Origin: Mesorhizobium sp. M2E.F.Ca.ET.219.01.1.1
GTDB taxonomy: Bacteria; Pseudomonadota; Alphaproteobacteria; Rhizobiales; Rhizobiaceae
Assembly (NCBI RefSeq): GCF_004016445.2
Contig: NZ_SADT02000007.1
Coordinates: forward strand, 275,002-339,001
Direction: 5' to 3'
Length of the DNA: 64,000 nt
Shown here: positions 7,315 to 15,488 of the stretch, piece after piece
How the letters are laid out: every line of letters begins with the position of its first letter
Position numbering within the stretch: position 1 is the first letter of the stretch
Position numbers and translations under genes: made by a program
The notes under the pieces: model-generated
Databases searched by the model: none
What the model was told of the DNA's origin: nothing
The model's input: the letters and a program-made list of their open reading frames with translations, nothing else

Positions 7315-8934
7315 TCAATTCTTGATCGCGTTGCCGATCACAACGCCGCTGCCGAAGATCAATGCCTTGGTCAGGAAGTCATTGTTTTCTCTCGGCGGCG
7401 GCGCGTCCTCACGAACCACGGTGTCGTTGTTGCGGCGGCGCTGCACGACCTGCGTCTGTTGCCGGCGCGGCTTTTGCTGTGCCGCCGGATTCAGCGTGCG
7501 GGTCTTCTGCGCGACCTGTTTCTTCGTCGGCGCAGCGCGGGCCTGGTCGGCGGCATGCCTGGCGCGCACGGCATCCATCATCGCGTCGGTCTGGATCACC
7601 AGCAACGCAAGCTGCTCGCGCGTCAGATAGGTGGTTGAGGGCAGCCCGTTCTTGCCTTGCCAGACGCCGATCGCCTGGCGCGTCCTCGGACCGATATTGC
7701 CGTCGACCTGGCCGAGCTCGTTGCCCAGCGCTTCGATGCGCAATTGCAGGTCGATCCGGCCGCTGCGGTCGAGCCCGATGGCGCTTTCCGTCAGCTCGCT
7801 GCCTTGCGTCTTTTTCATCTCGTCGGTGATGCCGACCGAGGTGCGAACGGCCGAGCCTGGATTCGCACTGGCATCGTCCGCCCCGAGCGCCGCGACCTGC
7901 TTGCTGGCCGCCGGGTCTTTCAACTGATCGATGTTGAGCTTCGCGACAGTTGCGAAACGGCCGTTCGGGAACTGGTCGAGATAGGCCTCGTAATAGGGAA
8001 TGGCGTTCTTCTTCGAAGCCTCGTCCCAAAGCCGCTGCTCGACCTCCCAGGACGGCGGCTCGCTCGCCACGGGGGCAGGGGCTGCGGACGCCTTGGTCGC
8101 GTCTGCCACCGGCGTCGCGGCGGGCGGGGGTGTTTCTGCCGCGGGCTTGCCGAGGAACACCTCGCGTCCCAGCGAGGCATTGTGCCATGGCCGCTGCCTC
8201 CCTTGCGTGGCTTCCGTCACCTCGCCGCGCACCCGGGTCAAGGCGCTCTGGATCTCGACGCCCGGCTCGGTCAGGTGCTTGGCCAGGGCCAGCGAATAGG
8301 GGCTGTCGACGCCGTTGCCGTCGAAGGCGATAGCGCCGGGGTCGGTCGCATAGGCGATCAACACGCCGCCCGTGCCCATGCCGTCGGCCTTCGCGTCGAC
8401 CGGCGCCAGCCCGGCGCCGAGCGAGCGGCTCTTCGGCAGTGCCGCGGCCAGCGTGCGCGCGAGCGGATTGTCGCGGCAGGCATCGAGGATGATGATGCCG
8501 ACGGCGGGGTCGGCCGGCAGCGCCGCCATGAACTCGTCGATCTGCACGGTGCGGGTCTTGAGATAGGCCGGCGCCGTCAGCTCGGCATCGACCGGAATGA
8601 GGTAGTTCTTGCCGTCGACCTGCATGCCGTGCCCGGCATAGTAGATGACGGCAAGGTCGGCATTGTAGGACTCTTCGGTGAACTTGCTGATCAGGCTGTG
8701 CATGCCGGCATTGTCCTGGTCGACGCCTTCGATCACCTCGAAGCCGGCGTTGCGCAGCGTGGACGCGATGAGGCGGGCGTCGTTCGCCGGGTTGGGGAGA
8801 GCGACCGCGTTGACATATTTGCTGTTGCCGATGACCAGCGCGACACGCTTGCTGTCGAGCTTGGCGGCCTGGGCGCCGAACGCGGCGTGGAAAAGCAGGA
8901 TCAACCCGCCCAAAAGAATGGCGAACGCTTTCAT
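7315..8934 (-). CDS. Second exported caspase-like (peptidase C14) protein with PG-binding-like C-terminus
   Basis: The start ATG 8934 follows GGAGGG and opens a signal peptide (MKAFAILLGGLILLF...AQA); the upstream extension to 9063 is not signal-like. Residues ~27-270 are a caspase fold with His102 (YYAGHGMQ) and Cys153 (LDACRDNP), the same 51-residue spacing as in the other caspase-like protein here. A Pro/Ala linker follows, then a short repeat (EAYLDQFPNGRF), and near residues 395-455 a segment (LQLRIEALG...GNIGPRTRQAIGVWQ) that resembles peptidoglycan-binding domain 1. The end is Gln/Arg-rich. It is transcribed in the same direction as the PG hydrolase and kinase genes upstream, with a 227-bp gap, so it may have its own promoter. 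539 residues. Confidence 0.83.
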   Translation of the reverse strand: MKAFAILLGGLILLFHAAFGAQAAKLDSKRVALVIGNSKYVNAVALPNPANDARLIASTLRNAGFEVIEGVDQDNAGMHSLISKFTEESYNADLAVIYYAGHGMQVDGKNYLIPVDAELTAPAYLKTRTVQIDEFMAALPADPAVGIIILDACRDNPLARTLAAALPKSRSLGAGLAPVDAKADGMGTGGVLIAYATDPGAIAFDGNGVDSPYSLALAKHLTEPGVEIQSALTRVRGEVTEATQGRQRPWHNASLGREVFLGKPAAETPPPAATPVADATKASAAPAPVASEPPSWEVEQRLWDEASKKNAIPYYEAYLDQFPNGRFATVAKLNIDQLKDPAASKQVAALGADDASANPGSAVRTSVGITDEMKKTQGSELTESAIGLDRSGRIDLQLRIEALGNELGQVDGNIGPRTRQAIGVWQGKNGLPSTTYLTREQLALLVIQTDAMMDAVRARHAADQARAAPTKKQVAQKTRTLNPAAQQKPRRQQTQVVQRRRNNDTVVREDAPPPRENNDFLTKALIFGSGVVIGNAIKN

Positions 8935-9161
8935 GGGATCAGCCCTCCGCCCCGTGGGGCGCGTTATCGATGTCTGCGCATGCTGAATGTCGTAAGCGAC
9001 GACGTCGCTTCTGCCAAAATCGTCTCTTGAGCGTCTGTGATCTCGACCACAGATTTGGTTCACGGGAGCCCGAAATTTCCTCCGTGAGTAGCCGCTAATG
9101 TACCACTGGCAGGCCTGAAAACCAATCGGCCCATCCAGCCATGCGAGGTTTGGTGAACCGG

Positions 9162-11603
9162 CTAGCCGGGCTCCAGCGTATCCTGGATGGAGCCTATCAG
9201 CGCGGTGATCGCCTGCTTGTATTTCTCGAATTCCGGCGACGCCTGCCGCACTTCGGTCGTGGTCGTCGTCGGCAGGCCCTGGTCGGTCGCCGCGCGCGGT
9301 ACCTTCTGCCCCATCTTCCGCTCGGCCCAGTCGACGACGTAGCTCGCGGTCTTGCCGGTGAGGAATGGGTTGGCCTGGATGACCGCCGATCCGAGCACGG
9401 CGCTCAGTTGCGTCGAGCCCGGCGCCGCCAGAATCTGGGCCGCGCCTTCCATGCCGAGGAAATGGCAGAGATAGAGGCGGCCGGCGGTGATCTGGTGGCC
9501 GCGCGCGCGCAGATAGGCCTCGCCCTCGCGCGCCAGGTTGCGCACCATTTCGCGCGATAGCGTCGCGTCGTAGCGAAGCGCGAGCAGGTCGGCGGTCGAC
9601 AGCGAGCGGGCAAGGTCGGGCCGATAGGTGTTCATCATCCGGATCCAGGTCTTGGAGATGAACTGGCCGGCGCCGGTCGCCGAGGAAAGCGGGTTCTTGG
9701 CGCGGGCGCTGCCGCCGCTTTCGACATGCACGATCCGGTCGGTGAGCGTCTCGACGGCAGTATCGCCGGAACCGCCGGAGCTGACGGCAACGGCAGTTGC
9801 GACTGTGGTGACCGTCCCCAGCGGATCGATCGCCTCGCCGTTCAGGTAGAGCTCGAAATGCAGATGCGGGCCGGTCGAAAGCCCCGTTGTGCCGATATAG
9901 CCGATGACGTCGCCGGCCTTCACCTTGGTGCCGACGCCGCTCGCGATGGCGAATTTCTGCATATGCGCGTAACGCGTCTCGCGGCCATTGGCATGCGTGA
10001 TCTTCACCAGATTGCCGTAGCTGCCGCCATCGCCCTGGAAAGAGATCTCGCCGTCGAAGGCGGCCATCACCGGCGTGCCGACCGGAGCCGCCCAGTCGAC
10101 CCCCTTGTGGATGCGGACCGTGCCCAGGATCGGATGCTTGCGCGGGCCGAAGGTCGAGGTCATCACCCCGGCGACCGGCGTAACCATGCCGTTGGTGACC
10201 GTCAGCGAACGCACCTGGTCGTCGCCGGTCACGCAGGCATATTGGCCGTCGCTCTGCTGGAAGACGAAGCAGTCAAGGCTTTTGTCCGCGCCCTGGACGC
10301 CGACATAGAGCACCCGTCCGGAGATCTCGCCTTGGCCGCGCGGCGTCTGCGAGTAGATCAGCACCAGGCGCTGGTCCTCGCTGGCGAAGGCGTCGAGGTC
10401 TTGCCCCCGCGACAGATACATGATCGCCTCGCCGATGACGCTGGTCGGCACCTTGTTGCGCGCCGCGGTCGAATAGATCGCGTCGAGCAGGCGGTACTGC
10501 CGCTTCGGCCCGCCCTGATCGGAGGTGCCGGAATAGTTGAACAGGTCCTCGCGGACCCATGGGTCGACGCCCGACACGAAGGCGCCGGCCGCATTGCGCG
10601 TCAGCGTGCCGACATAGACGTTCTTGGCGTAGATGGAGACCTGCATCAGCGACATGGTCGTCGTCTCGCGGTTCAGCCGGAAGCCACGCATGGCGACGAC
10701 AAAGCCAGCTTCCAGCCCGTCGCGGTTGAACAGCGCCTTCAGCGCCTCGCCGGCAAGCTTCGCGTCGTCGGGAGAGAAATGCGCGTCGAGCGCCACCGAG
10801 TCCAGGCTGCGGTCGTTGAGGATCTTCACGAACGTGTCCTCGGTCGCCTCGAAGCGCTGATATTCGCTGGTGACTGTCGCGACGGTCGTGTTGTTCTCGA
10901 TCGCGGTTTTCTTGAACGCGGGAAGCGCCGCTTCCCCCTGGTCAATGGTCTCGCCCCAGCCGGCCTCGGGGTCGTCGGCGTCGGCCTTGGGCGCCGAGCC
11001 GGCGTCGCTCTCGTCCGGCGCCGCCTGGAGATCGTTCTGCAGGTCGCCTTGCGGATCGCCCTGTTGATCGTCCGGCGCCGCGGCCGGAGCCGGCGGGGCC
11101 GGTTGCTGGTCGTCGGGCGCCGTCGCCGAAGGCTTGGGCGCGGCCTGCCGCTGCGCCTGGAAGAAGGCGAAATCCTCCTGCGTCGACGGGATCGTCGTCA
11201 TGAACTTCTCGCTGGCGCTCAGCATCACGTCGGAGAGGATCTCGATCTGCGGCGATGCCCCGGAACTGTCGAGCTCGGCCGGACGCGCGACGGTCTTGCC
11301 CTTCGTTGCGGTGTCGGCGTCGGGCGCAAGCGTGATCCACATCGGATCGCCGGCAAGGTCGATGATCGCCGGCACATAGACCGACGCGTCGGGCGGCACG
11401 TCTTCCATGCCCTCGACCGGATGCAGCTCCTCGTCCTCGTCGCCGAACGACCAATAGTCCCTGGTCAGATAGAAGCCGGTGGCGACGGCAACGACGGCGA
11501 GCGTGGCAAGGCCGGCAAGAGCCCGGCGCCAGAGCTTGCGCCGCCGCTCGGCCAGCCGCGCCAGCTTCTTCTGTTTGAAGCTCGTGTCGATCGCGTGCGT
11601 CAC
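9162..11603 (-). CDS. Membrane-anchored bifunctional PG hydrolase: M23 endopeptidase plus lytic transglycosylase-like domain
   Basis: GTG 11603 overlaps the stop of the DUF1036 gene (GTGA), giving an 813-residue protein. A basic N-terminus and one membrane helix (~residues 25-45) make it a type II inner-membrane protein with a periplasmic body. After a Gln/Asp-rich linker there is a lipoprotein-free M23 domain with zinc ligands HKGVD (His499, Asp503) and HLH (580-582). C-terminal to it is a lysozyme/transglycosylase-like domain: HVESGG (Glu628), NPLSSATGAGQF and later LCHFLGMEG. Together these could cut both the peptides and the glycan strands of murein. It is in a kinase/phosphatase/TssLM operon, so it may open the wall for a trans-envelope complex. 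Confidence 0.85.
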   Translation of the reverse strand: MTHAIDTSFKQKKLARLAERRRKLWRRALAGLATLAVVAVATGFYLTRDYWSFGDEDEELHPVEGMEDVPPDASVYVPAIIDLAGDPMWITLAPDADTATKGKTVARPAELDSSGASPQIEILSDVMLSASEKFMTTIPSTQEDFAFFQAQRQAAPKPSATAPDDQQPAPPAPAAAPDDQQGDPQGDLQNDLQAAPDESDAGSAPKADADDPEAGWGETIDQGEAALPAFKKTAIENNTTVATVTSEYQRFEATEDTFVKILNDRSLDSVALDAHFSPDDAKLAGEALKALFNRDGLEAGFVVAMRGFRLNRETTTMSLMQVSIYAKNVYVGTLTRNAAGAFVSGVDPWVREDLFNYSGTSDQGGPKRQYRLLDAIYSTAARNKVPTSVIGEAIMYLSRGQDLDAFASEDQRLVLIYSQTPRGQGEISGRVLYVGVQGADKSLDCFVFQQSDGQYACVTGDDQVRSLTVTNGMVTPVAGVMTSTFGPRKHPILGTVRIHKGVDWAAPVGTPVMAAFDGEISFQGDGGSYGNLVKITHANGRETRYAHMQKFAIASGVGTKVKAGDVIGYIGTTGLSTGPHLHFELYLNGEAIDPLGTVTTVATAVAVSSGGSGDTAVETLTDRIVHVESGGSARAKNPLSSATGAGQFISKTWIRMMNTYRPDLARSLSTADLLALRYDATLSREMVRNLAREGEAYLRARGHQITAGRLYLCHFLGMEGAAQILAAPGSTQLSAVLGSAVIQANPFLTGKTASYVVDWAERKMGQKVPRAATDQGLPTTTTTEVRQASPEFEKYKQAITALIGSIQDTLEPG

Positions 11604-12094
11604 GGGCTGTTTCCGGTCAGGAAATAGGTCCAGCGCACCTGCTCGAGCGTATCGACCTCGACGAAGCGCGCCGCGATATGGCCGCGCTGCCAGCACTCCT
11701 CGATGCCGCGGATCGAGAAGCGCCGCCGATCGATGCACATCTCGGTCGACCCGTTGAGGATCGCGTGGCCGAAGACGTCCGTCGCGTAGAGATAGATGTA
11801 GCGGTTGGTCAGCTCCTCGCGGATGACGTTGACGCACTGGTTGGCGCCGATCGTCCACCAGCCGTCCGTCTGGTCGGCATTGTCGACCTTCTGTCCGACG
11901 GCGAGATTGACGACGTCGAGCGTCTGGTTGCAGACGGTGAATTCGGCATGCGCCTTGCCGGGCGAAAGCATCGAGAACAGCGCCGCGCCGAGCAGTGCGG
12001 CTAGCGTCATACGATCCGGAAACAGCAATCGGAGCCGGCTACGCAGCTTGCGTGGCGGGGGCTGGTGCAAAGAACGCAAGGTGCGAAGATCCAT
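11600..12094 (-). CDS. DUF1036 family exported protein
   Basis: The 164-residue product carries a hydrophobic segment ending AHA at about residue 50, then FTVCNQTLDVVNLAVG, GWWTIGANQCVNV and RYIYLYATD, the DUF1036 pattern with conserved cysteines. The family is exported, small and of unknown function, common in alphaproteobacteria. ATG 12094 lies 11 nt after the kinase stop; an internal ATG at 12010 would give a more conventional signal peptide (MTLAALLGAALF...). It overlaps the PG hydrolase gene, so all of these are in one operon. Confidence 0.75.
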   Translation of the reverse strand: MDLRTLRSLHQPPPRKLRSRLRLLFPDRMTLAALLGAALFSMLSPGKAHAEFTVCNQTLDVVNLAVGQKVDNADQTDGWWTIGANQCVNVIREELTNRYIYLYATDVFGHAILNGSTEMCIDRRRFSIRGIEECWQRGHIAARFVEVDTLEQVRWTYFLTGNSP

Positions 12095-12105
12095 CGGCGT
12101 TCATG

Positions 12106-14595
12106 CTATCCGCCAAGCCGGAAATAGGTGGCCGTGGCGGAGAACTGCGAGCCGTCGGCCTCGATCTCCTCGAGGATCCTTGGCAACAGCTCCGAGGCCG
12201 GCGTCGGCCTCGAGAACATGGCGGCCTGGATGTCCTTGGGGCCGGTGATCACCAGCATGATCTGCGGCACCGCCTTGCCGGCCGCCTTGTCCGCGGCGGC
12301 AAGGCCGATCGGGATGTTGAAGGTCACCTTGTCGGTTTGCGCCACCATGCGGTCGTCGAGGTTGAATGCGACACCCTTGTGGTCGATCAGCATGACGTTC
12401 GAGATCAGCCCGCCGCCCGTATAGAGCGCGCCGCTGACCGGCGCGCCATCCGGTATCGATGTCTTGTCGAGGACAAGCTGCGGCTTCGCGGCCGAACTCC
12501 GGTCGAGGAAGCGAAGGAAAGTGGGCACCCCGCACTGGGAGAGCGTGATGAGCCGTACGCTGATGTCCGGCTCGATATGGAACCTGGTCTGGAAATCGTT
12601 GAGCAATTGTTCAAACGGCTGGACCGCCGTTGCATATCCTTCGATCGTCGGGGTGGCGCCGGGTCCTGACGTCACGTTCGCGTAGAAGCAATTGCCGCCG
12701 TTGAAGTTGCGCACCCAGGAGCGCTGGTCGTTCCACTTGGCCATGTCATCTTCCGCTGACGGAAGCGCCGGCTTGGGCACATTGATGACGACATCGGTGC
12801 CGGGTTGCTTGGCCGCCGGTGTCTGCGGTTGCGGCGCCGGCTGGGTTGGCGCGGTCGGCGTTGCCCGCTGGTTGGCTGCCGGGGTCTGTGCCTTCGGCGC
12901 GGACGGCGAAGGTGTCGGCTGCGCCGAAGCCTGGCTTTGCGAAGTTGGGGGCGGGGAAGCCGCCGGCTTGGGTAGCTTGGAAAGCTTGTCCACGAGCTCC
13001 TTCACGCTGAGCTTGGCCGCCGGCTGATTTGCCTCGGGCACCGCCTGGTTTTTGGCCGTCTCGGTCGGTTTCGGCGTCTGGACTGCCGGCTCGCTCGCGG
13101 GCTGCGCCGGCTTGCTTTCAGCCGCCGTTGGTGCGGGCGTCGGCGACTGCTGCGCCGGAGGTTGCACGGGTTTGGTCTCGACCTGAGGCGTCTGGCTTTT
13201 GGCCTCGCTCTCCGGCTGGGTGGCTGGCTGCTCGACCGGCTTCTTGGCCTCCGCATCAGGTTGGGCGGATGGCTTCGCGCTGTCGGGTTTTGGTGCTTCC
13301 GGCTGAGTCGCGGCCGGCGCCTGAGGCTGAGGTTTCGGCGCTTCCGGTTGCTGCGCTTCGGCCACTGGCTTGGTGGCTTCGGCGAGCGGCTTCGGCGTCA
13401 GCGGCTTGGATGTTTCCGCAACCGGCGCGGGCGCCAGCACGCCGCTGAAATAGACGCCGGCTGCCGCCAGGACGGCAAGCGTCGCGACGCCGCCGGCGAT
13501 GGCGGGCATACGTGAAGACTTTTTGGGCACGGCCGGTGCCGTCGCGCTTGGCGGGGCGGCAGCAGGCGCCGGCCGTTGCTCCGACAGATAGGCCGGGCGC
13601 ACATGCTCGACGAAACGCGGCGCGCCGGAAGGCGCCGGCGCCTGGGGCTTGGGGTCCGGTGGCGCCGTCCAGCCGGCGCGCGGCAGGCCCGAGCGTTCGC
13701 GTGCGCCGAACGCCACCGGCGGCGGCAACGTCGCCTCGAGATCCTCGCCCCGCGTCGCCCTGGCGATCTCGGCCATGCTGGCAGGCCGGTCGCGCGGATC
13801 CGGCTGCAGCATGGCGGCGATTAGTCCTTGGAAGTCGGGATCGATATCCGACAGGTCAGGCACCGTTCGGCGCTTTTCGATGACCTCATATTGCGATCCG
13901 CTCATGTCGAGCGGCTTGCCGCGCAGCGCCGCGGCCAGCACCAGCCCGAGGCTGTAGATATCCGATTGCTCGCTGACCTCGCCGCCATAGAGGCCGAGCT
14001 GCTCAGGCGAAACATAGTTGTATTTGCCGGCGAACCTTCCGCCGATCAGCGTCTCGCCGCCGGTCGCCGAGCGCGCGATGCCGAAATCGATGATCTTGGC
14101 GCGATCGACCCGGCCGCCCGGCAGGATGATGTTGTCGGGCGAAAGGTCGCGATGCACGGCGCCCGCCTGGTGCACGGCGCTCAACCCCGAGGCTAGGCGA
14201 TGGCAAAGCCGGCGCACGTCGTCCGGCGGCATCGGCCCACGCCGCATGATGTCGAACAGCGATTGGCCGTCGACGAACTCCATCGCAAGATAAGGACGGC
14301 CGATCCCCGTATCGATCGTGAACACGTGGTAGCGCACCACCGCGTCATGCGACAGATGGTTGAGGATCGATGCTTCCTTGCGGAAGAGCGACAGGATCGT
14401 CTGGTCGCGGGCGAATTCGGGCAGCACGATCTTGATCGCCACATGGTCGCCGGTCTGGATGTTGTGGCCGCGATAGACTTCGCCCATGCCGCCGGACGCA
14501 ATCCGCTCGTCGAGTTCGTAGATGCCGCTGAGCTGCGTCCCGACCCCCGCATAGGCGATGTTCGTCGCTATCCGCGTCTTGTCGTCGTCGCTCAT
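12106..14595 (-). CDS. ppkA: T6SS Ser/Thr protein kinase, PpkA type
   Basis: ATG 14595 overlaps the phosphatase stop (ATGA). The 829-residue protein has an N-terminal Hanks-type kinase domain (~26-300): glycine loop RIASGGMGEVY, Lys55 in VAIK, Glu74, catalytic HRD (148-150), Asn155 and DFG (170-172). The usual Lys of HRDLKxxN is Ser152. A membrane helix (~400-420), a very long Pro/Gln/Ala/Lys linker and a C-terminal periplasmic domain of unknown fold follow. In Pseudomonas the threonine phosphorylation pathway uses PpkA, PppA and Fha to trigger T6SS assembly; the same three functions are adjacent here. Two FHA proteins in the window are candidate targets. Confidence 0.88.
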   Translation of the reverse strand: MSDDDKTRIATNIAYAGVGTQLSGIYELDERIASGGMGEVYRGHNIQTGDHVAIKIVLPEFARDQTILSLFRKEASILNHLSHDAVVRYHVFTIDTGIGRPYLAMEFVDGQSLFDIMRRGPMPPDDVRRLCHRLASGLSAVHQAGAVHRDLSPDNIILPGGRVDRAKIIDFGIARSATGGETLIGGRFAGKYNYVSPEQLGLYGGEVSEQSDIYSLGLVLAAALRGKPLDMSGSQYEVIEKRRTVPDLSDIDPDFQGLIAAMLQPDPRDRPASMAEIARATRGEDLEATLPPPVAFGARERSGLPRAGWTAPPDPKPQAPAPSGAPRFVEHVRPAYLSEQRPAPAAAPPSATAPAVPKKSSRMPAIAGGVATLAVLAAAGVYFSGVLAPAPVAETSKPLTPKPLAEATKPVAEAQQPEAPKPQPQAPAATQPEAPKPDSAKPSAQPDAEAKKPVEQPATQPESEAKSQTPQVETKPVQPPAQQSPTPAPTAAESKPAQPASEPAVQTPKPTETAKNQAVPEANQPAAKLSVKELVDKLSKLPKPAASPPPTSQSQASAQPTPSPSAPKAQTPAANQRATPTAPTQPAPQPQTPAAKQPGTDVVINVPKPALPSAEDDMAKWNDQRSWVRNFNGGNCFYANVTSGPGATPTIEGYATAVQPFEQLLNDFQTRFHIEPDISVRLITLSQCGVPTFLRFLDRSSAAKPQLVLDKTSIPDGAPVSGALYTGGGLISNVMLIDHKGVAFNLDDRMVAQTDKVTFNIPIGLAAADKAAGKAVPQIMLVITGPKDIQAAMFSRPTPASELLPRILEEIEADGSQFSATATYFRLGG

Positions 14596-15371
14596 CTGGC
14601 CGGGCCCTCCACTGCGGACCGATCCGGATGGGGCGCGCCGTTGCGCCCGCCGCCGATCTTCACGAGCACGATGGTCACATTGTCGGTACCGCCGCGCGCC
14701 AGCACCGTATCCAGGAGGGTCTGGCATGCCGACCGCGGCGTGGCGGATTTAACCGCCGCCTCGATCTCGGCGTCGCTGACATGCGCGGTCAGCCCGTCGG
14801 TGCCGAGGACGAAAACGTCGCCCGGCATCAGCTCGCCCTGCTGGAAATCGATCTCGAGCTCATCGCTGACGCCGACCGCATGCGTGATCACATTGCGACG
14901 CGGCCAGGTGCGCGCTTCCTCGGCGCTGATCATGCCGCGGTCGAGCAGTTCCTGCACCTCGGTGTGATCCTTCGAGACCTGGAAGATCGAGCCGTTGCGC
15001 ACGAGATAGATGCGGCTGTCGCCGGCCCAGAGGCAGGCGAAGCGCCCATCCATGGCAAGCAGGGCCGCGAAGGTGGAGCCGATGGTGATGCCGCGCGAGC
15101 GCGATATGCCGCGGATCTCGGCATTGGCGCGGCTCAGCCGGTCCTCGAAGCGAGCGCGAAGGTCCGGCGCCGAGCTGGCAATGCCGATCGTCGCCAGGTG
15201 ATCGACGATGCTGGCGGAGGCGACTTCGCCGGCCTCGTGCCCGCCCATCCCGTCGGCCACCACCCATAGCCCGGTCTGCGGCTCGATGAGGTAATTGTCC
15301 TCGTTATGGTCGCGCACGCAGCCCTGGTGGCTGACGCCGAAGCTGTCGATGGGGAGGGCGACAGTGCTCAA
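14592..15371 (-). CDS. pppA: PP2C-family protein phosphatase, PppA type
   Basis: A 259-residue single-domain PPM/PP2C phosphatase that starts with TTG. Metal-binding and catalytic motifs are intact: DHNEDN near the N-terminus, VADGMGGHEAGE, a GTDGL motif, and the C-terminal DNVTIVL. It should reverse phosphorylation by the overlapping kinase gene and so reset the T6SS switch. The TTG start overlaps the stop of the small upstream ORF (TTGA), and a GGTGG lies just before it. It is cytoplasmic, with no membrane segment. Confidence 0.88.
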   Translation of the reverse strand: MSTVALPIDSFGVSHQGCVRDHNEDNYLIEPQTGLWVVADGMGGHEAGEVASASIVDHLATIGIASSAPDLRARFEDRLSRANAEIRGISRSRGITIGSTFAALLAMDGRFACLWAGDSRIYLVRNGSIFQVSKDHTEVQELLDRGMISAEEARTWPRRNVITHAVGVSDELEIDFQQGELMPGDVFVLGTDGLTAHVSDAEIEAAVKSATPRSACQTLLDTVLARGGTDNVTIVLVKIGGGRNGAPHPDRSAVEGPAR

Positions 15372-15487
15372 TTTGCCACCAAGCGCTCAGCGAGCGTCCT
15401 CTGTGACCAGCCATGGGCCGCGTGCCCAGGCCACTCTGCCATAAGCGTGTACATTAGAGTATCGAAATGAAGGTGCGATCCAGCCAT
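15368..15487 (-). CDS. Possible 39-aa coupling peptide between tssM and pppA
   Basis: One base after the TssM stop (TGA) an ATG opens a 39-codon frame that ends exactly in the TTGA overlapping the phosphatase start. The peptide contains HLHFDTLMYTLMAEWPGHAAHGW and matches no family I know. The tight fit on both sides suggests it either couples translation from tssM to pppA or is a real micro-protein; it could equally be chance. I saw no strong ribosome site of its own. Confidence 0.3.
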   Translation of the reverse strand: MAGSHLHFDTLMYTLMAEWPGHAAHGWSQRTLAERLVAN

Positions 15488-15488
15488 G

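Noticed and set aside
7657..9030. 457-aa plus-strand frame opposite the second caspase-like gene
   Set aside because: Composition of an antisense shadow; the minus strand carries the His/Cys dyad and signal peptide.
9726..11627. 633-aa plus-strand frame opposite the PG hydrolase
   Set aside because: Arg/Asp/His-rich without family pattern; shadow of the M23 gene.
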